Shown piece by piece: positions 31,009-41,082 of a stretch of DNA of 64,000 nucleotides; within the stretch, counting starts at the first letter, position 1, and each line of letters begins with the position of its first letter. This DNA is from SR1 bacterium human oral taxon HOT-345 (GTDB lineage Bacteria > Patescibacteriota > Gracilibacteria > Absconditabacterales > Absconditicoccaceae). The stretch covers positions 186,001 through 250,000 of the forward strand of contig MPSQ01000001.1 in assembly GCA_003260355.1 (NCBI GenBank), given 5' to 3'. Below the pieces are notes generated by a model, which searched no databases, was not told the origin of the DNA, and saw only the letters and a program-made list of their open reading frames with translations. A program made the position numbers and the translations under genes.

Positions 31009-32082
31009 ATGGCAAATCTCTTGGAATCGATCAAGGATCTTTTAAGCTCTGAAAAGGAAGCAGATACGACGTCCAAAGAGCTTATTCAACTCAAAAAAGA
31101 AGTAGCTCAAAAAGTTGTCGATGATGTAGAAAAGCGTCATCCTGATTTATTTGTTTCTGCTTCAAAAGACCTTATTGCAGATTATCTGGTTTCCGATGGT
31201 TTTTGGGATTCTGTGATGGATAATCTGGTTTTGGAGAATACCGTTTTGAAAATGACGAATCAAGCCCAGAAGTTTCAGCAGGTTAAAGAACAGATTGATC
31301 AGGCTAAGACCAGAGAGGAGCTTAAACAGCTAGAGGATTCTATCCTCAATGGGAAAACAGCTTTAAATTCTGATCTTTCTTCTGTTCAGACTTCGTCTGA
31401 TGTGTCTTCTGACGTTGCTGCTCCTTCTGATGTTGCTGTTCCTTTACAAGAGGATGTTCCTCCTGTTTCAGCAGTTTCGTCTTCTGCTGTTGTTGCTCCT
31501 ACTCCTATTGTAAAACCTCCTCAGTCTTCAAGGCAGGGGAAAAAACGTTCTCAAGGAAAAAAGAGAGAAACATCGAGAAGTCAGTCTTCAGTGGATGCTT
31601 CTCAATATCATGAAAAAATTCGTGGATTTGATGCTAGTAAAATAGTTTCTTTACCATTTGCTAGGAGTAAAAATTGAGTAACACTATGTGCCTCAACTGC
31701 GAGGCTTAATGCACAGAAATTCGGTCTGGTCTTACCTTCTGGAGATGCATGGAAGGCTTCTACTAAAAATCCTGTAGCAAAGGAGTATAGATTTTCTCTT
31801 CCAAGTGCTAGAAAGCATGAGAAACCTAGAAGAGGGCGAGCCCCGCTTTCTTTATCAGATTTTGATGCGATGCCTGGTGTAAATATGGCGGATATTTATA
31901 CTGCTTCTAGCTCTAGGTATTGACATAGGTCATTAGCATTTAGAGATATTTCTGGAGAATGGATGGTGCTTGATCCTTATATTAGAGTGCCCTGAACTAC
32001 TCAAACTCAACCAAAAAAACTCAAAGACTATATGAAGTCTGTTAAGGTCATCAAGAGTCATTTTTATGCGGTAGAAGCTTAA
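31009..32082 (+). CDS. Unknown protein with a possible NlpC/papain-like C-terminal domain, 357 aa
   Basis: It follows the previous gene by 24 bp, probably in one operon. Residues 1-125 are helical and charged (LLESIKDLLSSEKEADTTS). Residues 126-200 are a Ser/Val/Pro-rich linker (SDVSSDVAAPSDVAVP) followed by a basic Arg/Lys/Gln patch. The C-terminal 140 residues, reached through TGA at 31675-31677, contain LCASTARLNAQKFGLVLPSG and YGHRSLAFRDISGEWMVLDP. The order Cys-helix, then Gly-His in a strand, then Asp resembles NlpC/P60-type peptidoglycan peptidases, but the match is by eye and weak. No signal peptide is visible, so if it acts outside the cell it must leave by another route. Confidence 0.7.
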
Positions 32083-32165
32083 GTTTCTTTATGAACAAAG
32101 TTTCATGGGAAAAAAGAGAAGAAGAGTCAGCTTTTATTTTTATTGCTGTTTCTTTTTAATTCCTC

Positions 32166-32193
32166 TTGAATATCACAATCTAATCTATATACT
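32166..32193 (+). promoter_or_regulatory. Promoter of rpmA
   Basis: TTGAAT (32166-32171), a 16-bp spacer and TATACT (32188-32193), about 38 bp before the ATG. Confidence 0.7.
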
Positions 32194-32230
32194 CGGCGAC
32201 AGATGTTTTTTTATCTTGTTTGAAAAGCTT

Positions 32231-32653
32231 ATGGCACATAAAAAAGCCGCTGGTTCGGTAAAAAATCTTAAAGATTCTCAGCCAAAATATCGTGGAGTCA
32301 AAGTCTTTGGTGGACAACCTGTTCGTGCGGGAAATATTATTATTAGGCAGAAAGGAAGTAAGTATGAATGCGGTAAAAATACTTATACAGCAGCTGATTT
32401 TTCTGTTCATGCAGAGGTTGATGGAGTTGTTTCTTTTAGAAAAAAGAATTTTAAGAAGTTTAACGGAAGGACGTATCTTAAGACACTTGTAGAAGTGGTT
32501 GATTCAAAATGTGCTTGTGCAGCTTCTTCATCTGCAGCAAACGGTTCAGAAAAGAAGATGAAAGCTCCTTCAGAGAAGAAGGTTGCAAAAACAGCTGTAA
32601 AGAAGCCTGCTGTGAAAAAAGCTCCTTCTAAAAAAGCAGAAAAGGCTGAATAA
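32231..32653 (+). CDS. rpmA: Ribosomal protein bL27 with a long basic C-terminal extension
   Basis: The bL27 core is clear: MAHKKAAGSVKNLKDSQPK at the N-terminus, then GVKVFGGQPVRAGNIIIRQ and VDGVVSFRKK. Typical bL27 has about 85-95 residues; this one is 140 because of a tail rich in Ala, Lys and Ser (KKVAKTAVKKPAVKKAPSKK), like histone H1-type tails. The N-terminus begins directly with the mature form, without the Firmicutes-type cleaved extension. An upstream open frame to 32105 is not needed. rpmF follows 40 bp downstream and then nusB. Confidence 0.95.
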   Translation: MAHKKAAGSVKNLKDSQPKYRGVKVFGGQPVRAGNIIIRQKGSKYECGKNTYTAADFSVHAEVDGVVSFRKKNFKKFNGRTYLKTLVEVVDSKCACAASSSAANGSEKKMKAPSEKKVAKTAVKKPAVKKAPSKKAEKAE

Positions 32654-32693
32654 GTCAGCTTTTTGAATTTAGTTTACTAACGGTATCAGACAA

Positions 32694-32927
32694 ATGACAA
32701 TTGGTCCAAAGAAAAAGATCAGTAAAACCCAATCACATAAAAGACATTCAACATGGAAAACAATTAATCTTAAGAGATTGTCTAAGAAATATCAGACAGC
32801 AAAATGTCCTAATTGTGGAGCAAATAGGCTTAATCATAGGGTTTGCCCATCTTGCGGTTATTATAATGGAAAGCAGGTGCTTACTATCAAGGCTGCTAAA
32901 AAGGATTCAGCGGTTGTAGAAGCTTAG
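32694..32927 (+). CDS. rpmF: Ribosomal protein bL32
   Basis: 77 aa. The zinc-ribbon form is present: KCPNCGANRLNHRVCPSCGYYNGK carries two CxxC pairs (quoted region 37-60). The N-terminus GPKKKISKTQSHKRHS is the usual basic start. The C-terminal tail (KAAKKDSAVVEA) is slightly longer than average. It lies between rpmA and nusB in a translation/transcription cluster, and no TGA codon is used. Confidence 0.95.
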   Translation: MTIGPKKKISKTQSHKRHSTWKTINLKRLSKKYQTAKCPNCGANRLNHRVCPSCGYYNGKQVLTIKAAKKDSAVVEA

Positions 32928-32996
32928 TTTCTTAGGTTTCCTTGTCTCTCAGCGGATAGGAGGGATATTTTGATTTATTTGAGGAAGCTGTATTCG

Positions 32997-33602
32997 ATGG
33001 ATATTAGGAAGAGAATCAATGCTAGAAAAATCGTGCTTTCGTATTTTTATCAGCGTTGTTTTTTTTCTGCTTTAAGCAAAAAACCTGTTGTTGAAGAGTT
33101 TCCTAGAGAAAATCGGGCTTTAGAGGACTCTGTTGAGGAAAGAAAGGAGGAAGCTTTTTTGAGTACGGATTTTTTGAATGCTGTTGAACAAAAAAAGCAG
33201 GAAGCTGAGCAGTGGTGAGAGGTTGTCCAAGCACAAATTAACGCGTATGCTCTTTGAGAGGCGATTGATGAGGATTTAGCATATATTGTTCGTTATTTTT
33301 TTGATCAATGGGGGAGTGAGGAAATAGATATGGAATATGTTTTGAGGATGGGGAACGCTTTTTCTCTCTATGAAAGTGTGCTTAAAGAGAAAGTTGATCG
33401 TCATGTTCAGAGTTTTTGATATGAGAGGATGGATATAATGGATCAAGTTTTGTTTCTGGTCTGATATATTGAGTATCGTCTCTTTGCTACGCCAAAAGAG
33501 GTGATTTTGAATGAAATGGTTGAGCTTGCAAAAAGGTACTCTGATGAGGGAGCACCGAAACTCCTTAATGGTGTGCTTCATGCTATTTTTCAGGAAGAAT
33601 AG
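32997..33602 (+). CDS. nusB: Transcription antitermination factor NusB
   Basis: RNA-binding antitermination protein acting with NusE on boxA in rRNA operons. It is 201 aa, longer than the usual 130-150 because of an acidic insert after residue 20 (PRENRALEDSVEERKEE). The N-terminal helix MDIRKRINARKIVLSYFYQ and the C-terminal VILNEMVELAKRYSDEGAPKLLNGVLHAI are diagnostic. Four TGA codons are read as Gly. An AGGAGG (32958-32963) sits six bases before an in-frame TTG (32970), which would add nine residues. This is one of the few good Shine-Dalgarno sites in the window, so the true start could be 32970; homology favours 32997. Confidence 0.92.
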
Positions 33603-33618
33603 GTATAATGTATTTTTT

Positions 33619-33647
33619 AAAAATGAGGTTTTGAATGCCTCATTTTT
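33619..33647. terminator. Bidirectional terminator between nusB and the convergent cca-like gene
   Basis: AAAAATGAGG (33619-33628) pairs with CCTCATTTTT (33638-33647) around a 9-nt loop. T-runs lie on both strands. Confidence 0.88.
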
Positions 33648-33648
33648 T

Positions 33649-35442
33649 TTATTTTTGTTGAGGGGATAAAGGTGTTCAATCTCTGTTGGAGAGGTTTTTT
33701 AAGTGATTGGCAAGATTAGCAAAAATCTGATCAGGTTTATTTCTCTTTTTTATATCTCCAAGGACTCGATCTAAAGCTACTTCTAATAATTCTCCGATAA
33801 TTTTTCCCGGTTTAAGATGGAAATGCTCCATAATATCTTTCCCTTTTATTGCAAGGTCTTTGGCTCTAAATTGTCCTTCTTCTTGTTCTAGCTCTAGAAG
33901 AAGTTTTTTGAGATATCGAGAATCACTGAGGTCACTTGCATTCTGAAGAGGGTTATACATTCCCATTCTATCTGCGATATTGATGTCAAGGAGGTTGTTT
34001 ACTCTTTCAAACCCGGCTTCAGAGAGGAGTTTTCTCAGTTTTTTGGCTCGATTCTGAGGATTTCAAAGGAGAATTTCTCAAGGAGTGTGGTGCTCTCTGA
34101 TATATCGCTGAATCTCTTCAATCTCCTTGTGAGAAAATCAAAGTTTTCTAAAATCCTCTTCAGCAAGCACTGCTGAACTGAATCTATGGTTGAGTGGACC
34201 TGCGAGGAGAGTTCTGATTTCTTCTTTTGAAAGATTTTTCCCATATTCCGCATATTGACCGACTTTCCCGACATCATGATAAAGCATAGCAAACCTGACT
34301 AAGTAATTTGGATTAATTGACTGAAGATGATAAAGTGTCAAGATAATATGCGAATAAATATCAAAAGGATGGTATCTGATCGGCTGATCAACGTGTTTGG
34401 TCAGTGCAAGAGCAGGGAAAAGAATTGGTAACATTTCTGCCTCATCCAAAAGTCCAATAAGACCGAAAGGATTCCCTTGAGAAAAGGCTTTTGTGAGTTC
34501 TTCTTTGATTCTTTCTTTAGCGATAGTTTTGAGGAGAGTATGATTGGATTTGATTGATTTCCAAGTCTCTGGTTCAAAATCAAAAAGTCTGACTTTATTG
34601 GTAGGATCAGATTTTTTCTTTTGGGTGGTAGTGAGGAGCTTTTGATTCAAGACATTAACAAATCTCAGTCCTCTCAAGAGTCTGAGCGCATCTTCTTGAA
34701 ATCTTGTATCAGGATTCCCAACGGTTCTTAGTTTCTTTAGCACGAGATCTTGGATTCCCAACGCTGGATCAATGAGAATGTGAAGTTGAATCTGCTTTTT
34801 TTCTTTTTTTTCTCCTGTTCAAAAGATGTAGGCATAAGGCTGAATATCTAGCAAATAATATAAAAAATCAGTATCAAGCTTTGCATTTGGAATAAGCTGA
34901 GAAAGAAGTTTCTGATTCTGAACGATAAGAGTTTCACTATTCTGAAGGTAGATAAAGCCCTCCTTATTCAGGATTTTGAGAAACACTTCCTCGCTGATTG
35001 TCTTTTCTTGCTCATATATTGGTGTTTTCAGCTTCTGCTGAGTATAATAGATTGCATTGATGGTAAAATCCCTTCTCTGAACATCTAAAAGTAGATCATC
35101 ACTCCAAAAAATCTCCCCTGGATGTCTACAATCTTGGTAGCCTGTCTCAGCACGAAGAGGGGTAAGCTCATACTTGAGTTCATTATTTTTATCTTGGGGA
35201 ATTAGGGTAATGGTACCATATTTCTCGGTTATAAAGTGAGAAATTCCATCTGTATTGAGATTTTGATAGATCTCCAAAGGATTCCCTGCCATTGTAAAAT
35301 CAATATCAAGAGGATCTTTCGTTGTCCCGAGAAGGATTTCCCTCACGCAACCTCCCACCAGGAAAAAATCTGATTTCCCTATTTTTTTTGTTAGAAAGGT
35401 ATGGTGAGGAATGAGTTTTTTAAGATTATGAAAGTGAAGCAT
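33649..35442 (-). CDS. cca: tRNA nucleotidyltransferase / poly(A) polymerase family protein
   Basis: 597 aa. The nucleotidyltransferase head has DFFLVGGCVREILLG and DPLDIDFTMAG (the GG..R and DxD metal motifs). The RRDFTINAIYY and FQEDALRLLRGLRF motifs follow, typical of CCA-adding enzymes. The C-terminal half has an HD domain (MLYHDVGKVGQYAEYG). TGA-Gly codons join four apparent frames, and the last seems to end at 33676 only because of a TGA; the true stop is TAA 33649-33651. The N-terminal GKSDFFLVGG contains an in-frame palindromic motif. CCA-adding and poly(A)-adding members cannot be told apart by eye. It is longer than usual (400-480 aa) because of an insert in the middle. Confidence 0.92.
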
Positions 35443-35598
35443 CTACGACGTGATGTGATAAATGACGGCTTTATTTCTAGTTTTTCTCTGATGATATTCA
35501 AGAGATAAAGGACTCTTTGCATTTTGCGGTTTTACTCTTGTCTTTAATAGTTTTTTTGTTACTATTAGGATTTGCGGTTTTAGTCTGTATTTTTTGCT

Positions 35599-36048
35599 AT
35601 GTTTGTGATTCTTTCGATATCAGATTCAGATAAGCATTTTCTCGTGCCGATTCAAGAATATGAAAAAAGACTAGGAAAGAGCCTTGTAATTGATAATCTT
35701 AAGCCTTTTAAGGATGATAATGTGCAGCTTGTTATTGAGAAGGAAACAGAAAGTCTCTCAAAAACTTTACACAAAAAATATCTTAATTATCACAAAATTC
35801 TTCTTATTAAAGAATGATGAACATATGATACTTTGGAGTTTTCTGAGCTGATTCAGGGAGAAAATGTTGTTTTTATTATAGGTTGACCCTATGGTGTAGA
35901 TGAAAAAAGGTTAAAATCAGATTTTTCTGATCTTACCATGCTTGCTCTCGGAAAAATGACTTTCCCTCATGGTTTAGCTAAGTTGCTCTTGATTGAGCAG
36001 ATTTATAGGGCAACGACTCTTTGGTCTGGAAAAAAATATCATTATTAA
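35599..36048 (+). CDS. rlmH: 23S rRNA (pseudouridine1915-N3)-methyltransferase RlmH
   Basis: 149 aa SPOUT methyltransferase acting on 70S ribosomes at 23S position 1915. The C-terminal knot is complete: VVFIIGGPYGVD (second Gly from TGA), KMTFPHGLAKLLLIEQIYRA and the terminal KKYHY, the family's C-terminal Tyr-His. The middle carries LLIKEGG (both Gly from TGA TGA). LKSDFSDLTML contains an exact palindromic-motif copy (35914-35924). A gene on its own with divergent cca to its left. Confidence 0.95.
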
Positions 36049-36051
36049 GTA

Positions 36052-36080
36052 TTGACATTTTTTATTTAAATGATTATACT
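36052..36080 (+). promoter_or_regulatory. Strong sigma-70 type promoter
   Basis: TTGACA (36052-36057), a 17-bp spacer and TATACT (36075-36080). It is followed within ten bases by a near copy of the palindromic motif (AGTCAGATTTTTT). Confidence 0.8.
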
Positions 36081-36116
36081 TAGTCAGATTTTTTTAGTCT
36101 TTGATTGTCCTGAATA

Positions 36117-38363
36117 ATGTCTGGTCAAACGCCATCTCTGCTCCAAGAATCTCTCCATACCGAACAGGTAAAAAGAAAATATAGTAAGCTCGAAAGAGAA
36201 ATAAAAAGAAAACTTACTGAGTGTTTTCTCTGGGATCATTTCTCAGAAAAAGCTTTTTTGTGGAAAGATATTTCTTCTGCGGGAGAATTTAAAGAAGATT
36301 CTGCTTGTAGAGGACTATCTTTTACTAAAGATTTTGATATTAGAGTTCTTGGAAAAGCTGAAAACAGCAAACATATTATGAATCTTGCAAATATCAAGGA
36401 AGATACGACTCGAAAGACTAGAAAAATTTTTGAAGCAGAGATTATTGATCTTATTGAAAGAAGTGTAGATGCCGAGGATGAAGCAATAAAAACTAGATAT
36501 ATTAATGGAGTCAAAAACTTTATAGCAAATAATCAGCAAAGAACGATCAATTATCTAAGAGATAATAAGACCTACCTTGCCTTCATTTCTCAATATCATT
36601 TTTTGCAAAAAAGTGAGAAAAAAGAAGAGAGAATTAAATTTAATGTCATATCTCAGGTGGGGAAACTGATGAATGAAAAGTTTTGAGAAAAAGCTTTTGT
36701 AAAATCTGTTACAGAAAATGGAAAAGAAACTATAGAATTTTCTGATCTTTGTAGAGATTATCTCTATGTGCTTTTTTACAATGCTAATGCTGTTCGAAAG
36801 GACTGGGGAAGGAATCTATGACAAGTTTTTCATGATAGTGATTATTCTTTCATAACAACCAATGAGAAAAAAGATATACGAAAATATTTAAAGGCCCTTC
36901 AATATCTTATTTCTAGAGATAAACATAATCCTTATGGGAAAAGAGACAAGGAATGAATTAAGGAATGGGCAAAAAAAACATCACAATATGCTGATGTTTT
37001 GCGGGCTCTAACGAATAATCAACTTCAACTAGAAAATATAAATTATTTTTCTCCGCAAGAAGAATTTTGAAAAAAGAAAGACCCTTGATTTGCATGGGAT
37101 TATTCTACTCAACAAATTGCAAGAATTGGTGGTTGAATTTTTAATAATACTATAAAAACTCATAATAAATTTGAAAGAAAAGGGCTCCCTCCTTTTGAGT
37201 TTAGTCAAAGGAATAAAAGCCTAGCTTCTTGCGTAGAAAAAGTTATTGAAGGGAAAAAATTAAATGATATAATTGGATTTCGTATTTCGATGAAAGGTGT
37301 AAATACAGATCATTTTGAGGAGATAAAACAAATTGGGAAACAATGGATTAAGGAATTTGCTACAAGTTTAGAGGCTTATCCAGAAAAATATTTAAAAGAT
37401 TGAAATCTGAAAATCAAAAATATCGTTATAGATAATAAAGGTGTTCTCTCGAAAGATCAGGTTCAGAATTTTATTTCTGAATTAAAATCCCTTGAAGTAG
37501 GAGAAATACAGGAAAGAGAAAAACCGGAACCAAGTTTTATTGATGTCTCAGAACGAGAACAAAGAATGAAAACTTATTATAAAGAAGATTGGAAGGATAC
37601 TGAAAAATGGAAAACTTACAAAACTTTTTATACCCAATTCTCTGGGAATACCAAAAGAGGTTCTAATGGTAACTATAAAGATTTTAAGTTTAATATCACG
37701 GTTTGAATTTTTGATAAAGATGGAAAAGAAATCTGAGAAAAACCCATAGAGATACAATTTGATGATATTAATAATGCTGAAGGTCTAGCAAACTTTCATA
37801 TTAGAAACATTGAGAGAGAGGTTAATACTCAAAGCAATCTGAGTTTTAGTATTTCTCTTTCAGAGCTTAGAAGAATAGCTGAAAAGAGTCTCAAAAAAAT
37901 GTCGGATCGATCTGAAGATAAGGACGAAAAATTTTCAAAAATTGATTTTGGAGAGGGATTAATAATAGATATTTCAGATTTCTATGAAAGAACTCCTGAA
38001 AACGATGATCGTATTAATAAAGCTATTGTTGGAATTATTAACTATTTTCTCAAAAAGGGGACTTTTTTCCTCTACTATCAGGGTAATGAAGAAGCTAACA
38101 AACAAGACAATCCTGAAAAAAAGATTCACCTTACTAAGGGATTATTAACTACCAATGATCTCAGTCTTGATCCTTCTAATTTTATTAGAGTTTGTTCTGG
38201 ACTGGAAGTTTGAAATCAACAGTATTCTTATCTTGGAAGTAAGGCAAATGCTTTTGTCTGAATCTACGATGCTCAGGCTGAGCAAATTCGTTGGGCAAAA
38301 ATTGGAGAACTTATTGATCGTATGAATCTTGGAAAGAAAAAGGATCCTCAATATATAGCTTAA
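36117..38363 (+). CDS. Large unknown protein with RelA/SpoT-like sequence features, 748 aa
   Basis: One frame from ATG 36117 to TAA 38361-38363, with about 13 TGA-Gly codons. Residues 1-340 are helical and charged, without a recognised domain. The middle reads FSQRNKSLASCVEKVIEGKK then LNDIIGFRISMKG, resembling the RelA/SpoT synthetase pattern (Ks..S...K, then DiiGiRi). About 130 residues later NGNYKDFKFNITVGIF and KPIEIQFDDINNAEGLANFH resemble the matching GYk..H..v...EiQi.t block. The spacing and order fit a (p)ppGpp synthetase fold, but catalytic residues are not all conserved and the assignment is by eye. No HD, TGS or ACT domain is evident. It has its own strong promoter. Confidence 0.75.
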
Positions 38364-39607
38364 ATTTCATTCATAATTTCGGTCACAATTCCATTAAATA
38401 CATCCATTCCTGCGTCTGTTAGTTTGAGTTTTTCTCAGTCAATGGTGATTAATCCTTCGTTTTCGTAAATTTGTAGTTTTTTTTCGTAGTGAGGGATTAG
38501 GAGAGAGGTGAACTTTGAAAGCTGAGGTACTCCTTTATCTGTTCTTAATCCTAGAAAAAACTCTTCTATTAAATAATCTTTTTTACTAAGTGGCTCAAAT
38601 GCTGAGGGATCGAGAAATTGCTTGTTGCAGTAGTCCTCAAGATTATTAGTGTTTTTGAATCTCAGACCTGCCTCTGGTGTAGAGAATCCTAGAGAAGAAA
38701 GAAATTCTGAATTAAACTCTTTTTTATTTAAAAATGAAGAAGCATTGAGTCCCAAACCGAGATAATTCTCCATTTCTCGATAAGTTCTATTGTGGATACT
38801 AGATTTTCCTGCAAGAGCAAAATTTGATAGCTCATATCTATGGTATCAGGCATCTAAAAGAATATCCTTTAAAAGGCTAAACTCCTCATAGATTTGTTCA
38901 TCAGTTCCAAAGTATGCTCCTGAGATGAGTGCGTCGGATTTTTTTCTTTTTCGAGCTTGATTTTCAAAAAGTTCCAAAGTATAAAGCGAGAAACTATCGG
39001 CAAATTGTGAATTTACAAAATCTGTAAAAAATTGTAAAGCTGAAGGAGTCCGCAGGTAGGGATTGCCTTTTTTACTCTGGTTCCATTTTCCAAAAGCGAT
39101 AAAATCAAAATTAAAGACTGTATTATCTTGTTTGAGAGGCTGGAGGTTGCGGAGAAAATCAACCAGTCCGAGGAAACGTGTGTGTCTTCCTGCGAGTTGA
39201 AGCACTTCATTATCAAAACTTTGGATTCCAAATGAGAATCTGATTCTTGGATATTTTTTTCAAAAGGTTTTTTGGAGAGCTTTTATGATTGCGTAAATTT
39301 CCTCTTCAGGATAAGGATTAAACTCAAAGCTTAGTTCTGCAAGGTTAGAACAATCAAAGTATTGCTCTACGGTGAAGATAATCTCAGAAAGCTGATCTGC
39401 TCCAAGGAGATTTGGAGTTCCCCCTCAGAAGTAAAGAGTTTTTATTCCTTCGTGATGAAAATATTTACTGTAATGTTTGATTTCTTCTTTTAAAGCCGAG
39501 AGGTACTGTGCGATTTGATCAGATTTTTCTGTTAGAGCAAAAGAAGAGAATGCACAGTAGTTGCATTTGGATTGGCAAAAAGGAATATGCATGTAGAGTG
39601 AAAGCAT
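38360..39607 (-). CDS. hemW: Radical SAM protein HemW (coproporphyrinogen III oxidase-like, heme chaperone family)
   Basis: 415 aa. The radical-SAM cluster motif is CQSKCNYC near residue 11 (CxxxCxxC with Tyr). TLYFGGGTPNLLG follows, whose first Gly is a TGA codon, and FSFGIQSFDNEVLQLAGRHTR is the family's next conserved block. The C-terminal HemN-like domain is present (YELSNFALAGKSSIHN, NYLGLGLNASSF). HemW is a heme-binding chaperone rather than an oxidase in most bacteria. Its TAA shares bases with the TAA of the convergent 36117 gene (GCTTAAAT), so the two stops overlap. The LTEKSDQIAQ segment contains a near copy of the palindromic motif. Confidence 0.92.
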
Positions 39608-39672
39608 TACTGAGGATTTTAGTAAAATACTCTTGATGATCTATTTATAAAGTAAAGAAAATACTTGTCATT

Positions 39673-39731
39673 TGCAAGAGAAAGTTTATTTTTCAAAAAA
39701 CTCTTGCATTTGCTTCCTATTTTCGTATACA
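39673..39731 (+). promoter_or_regulatory. Promoter with an overlapping inverted repeat upstream of the 39760 lipoprotein
   Basis: TTGCAT (39704-39709), a 16-bp spacer and TATACA (39726-39731). The inverted repeat TGCAAGAG (39673-39680) / CTCTTGCA (39701-39708) overlaps the -35 box, so a repressor site is plausible. Its half-site TTGCA is also the arm of the dyads in the 1.7-2.1 kb array. Confidence 0.6.
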
Positions 39732-39759
39732 CAGGGTCGTTCATATTTTTTATTTCATT

Positions 39760-40179
39760 ATGAATGGTAAAATGACAAAGAAAATGTTGGCAGTAGCTTT
39801 GATGGCTGGGTCTGTATTGGTATTGGCTGGATGTAATAAAACTCCTGCTGAAACTGAAAATGAAGTTGTATCACCTGATGCAAGCGGTGTTGTAATTGAT
39901 GTAGATGCAACATCTGGAGCAACTATGGACGATTCTGCAGCTTCTAGTTTTGATGAAACTTCTCTTACTGGAGATGAATCACTAACTTCTGGTGCAGATA
40001 CTGCTTCTGTTGATGAAGCTGCTAATGCTGCTCTAGCTGCTCAACAAGAAGCTCTTAAGAATGCTGGTGTTGATGCTGCTGCTGTTCAAGCTGCTCAACA
40101 AGCTGCTCTTAAGAATGCTGGTGTTGATGCTGCTGCTGTTCAAGCTGCTCAACAAGCTGCTCTTAAGGCTGCTAAATAG
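39760..40179 (+). CDS. Small lipoprotein with Ala/Gln-rich 18-residue repeats, 139 aa
   Basis: The signal ends in lipobox LAGC (VLVLAGCNKTP). The mature part is acidic and Ser/Thr/Asp-rich, then ends in about 2.5 copies of an 18-residue helical repeat, AAQQAALKNAGVDAAAVQ, nearly identical at the DNA level (54-bp period, about 40036-40170). This suggests recent expansion. The composition resembles abundant surface lipoproteins. A good promoter and terminator flank it, so it is monocistronic. The start could also be the ATG four codons in (MTKKM). No TGA is used. Confidence 0.85.
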   Translation: MNGKMTKKMLAVALMAGSVLVLAGCNKTPAETENEVVSPDASGVVIDVDATSGATMDDSAASSFDETSLTGDESLTSGADTASVDEAANAALAAQQEALKNAGVDAAAVQAAQQAALKNAGVDAAAVQAAQQAALKAAK

Positions 40180-40228
40180 TTTAGTACTATAAAACGCTTG
40201 TAATCTCAAAGCAAGCAAGTATAAAGGA

Positions 40229-40257
40229 GAACATCTATAAAGGGTGTTCTTTTTTTT
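40229..40257 (+). terminator. Rho-independent terminator
   Basis: GAACATCT pairs with GGGTGTTC (two G-U pairs) around ATAAA, followed by T8. Confidence 0.85.
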
Positions 40258-40272
40258 ATTCCTCAAAAAAAT

Positions 40273-40962
40273 ATGCTACTCAGAGCATACTTACAGACAA
40301 AACATCAACTCCCAAGGAGAAAAATAACGCTACTCATTGATAATGGGAAAGTTTTTATTAACAAAGAAAAGGTAAATAACTATAAAGCTGAACTGCATGA
40401 GAAAGATCTGCTTGAAATTCCAGATATAAAGCTTCAAGAATATATTTTATCGGATACATCTAATACAGAAAATAAAAAACCAGATTTTATCCTTTTCAAT
40501 AAACCTAAGGGATATACTTGTTCAAAGGCAGATCCACATAATCAGGTTTTTTATGATCTTTTGCCTCAAAAGTTTAGGAAATATTATTATATTGGGAGAC
40601 TCGATAAGGAAAGTTGTGGATTGATGCTTTTGACTAGTAAGCCGGAACTCGTCCATCAGTTTGAGCATCCAAGCAAGGAGATTGAAAAGAGTTATCTTGT
40701 TCAGCTCGATAAGCCTTTTGATCGGAAGCTTAAAAATAGAATCTTAGCTGGAATCTCTGAATGAGGCGAATTTCTAAGGACAAAACAACTTGAAAAATCT
40801 GACTTTTGACTGTTGGAAATTACCCTTAATGAAGGGAAGAAAAGGCATATTAGGAGAATTTTTAAAGCTCTTGGCTATGTGGTGACTGATTTGCAAAGGA
40901 TTCGTATCGGTCCTTATTGTCTTGGTTCTTTGCCTGAGGGGAAATGGAAGTTCCTTAATTAG
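40273..40962 (+). CDS. RsuA/RluB-type pseudouridine synthase
   Basis: 229 aa. An N-terminal S4 domain (LPRRKITLLIDNGKVFINKEKV) is followed by the catalytic domain with FILFNKPKGYTCS, YYIGRLDKESCGLMLLT (catalytic Asp in GRLD) and EGKKRHIRRIFKALG. These identify the RsuA/RluB/E/F branch, distinct from the RluD-type at 10396. Four TGA codons encode Gly. LEKSDFGLLEI is an in-frame copy of the palindromic motif (40795-40805). The target rRNA position cannot be inferred. Confidence 0.93.
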
Positions 40963-40972
40963 TTTTTGCGGA

Positions 40973-41001
40973 TTGTTAAAAAGAGGGACGATTCGCCCCT
41001 C
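40973..41001 (-). terminator. Rho-independent terminator (minus strand)
   Basis: AGAGGG / CCCTCT stem with inner pairing. On the minus strand it is followed by CTTTTTAAC. It ends the small minus-strand gene at 41083-41262 and could also back-terminate the pseudouridine synthase. Confidence 0.65.
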
Positions 41002-41082
41002 TCATTTGCTACCTTTTCTCTGCTTTTGATGTAGCTTTGTTTCCTTCTCCTGCTGTTGAGGATAATTCCTGAACTGTGATCA

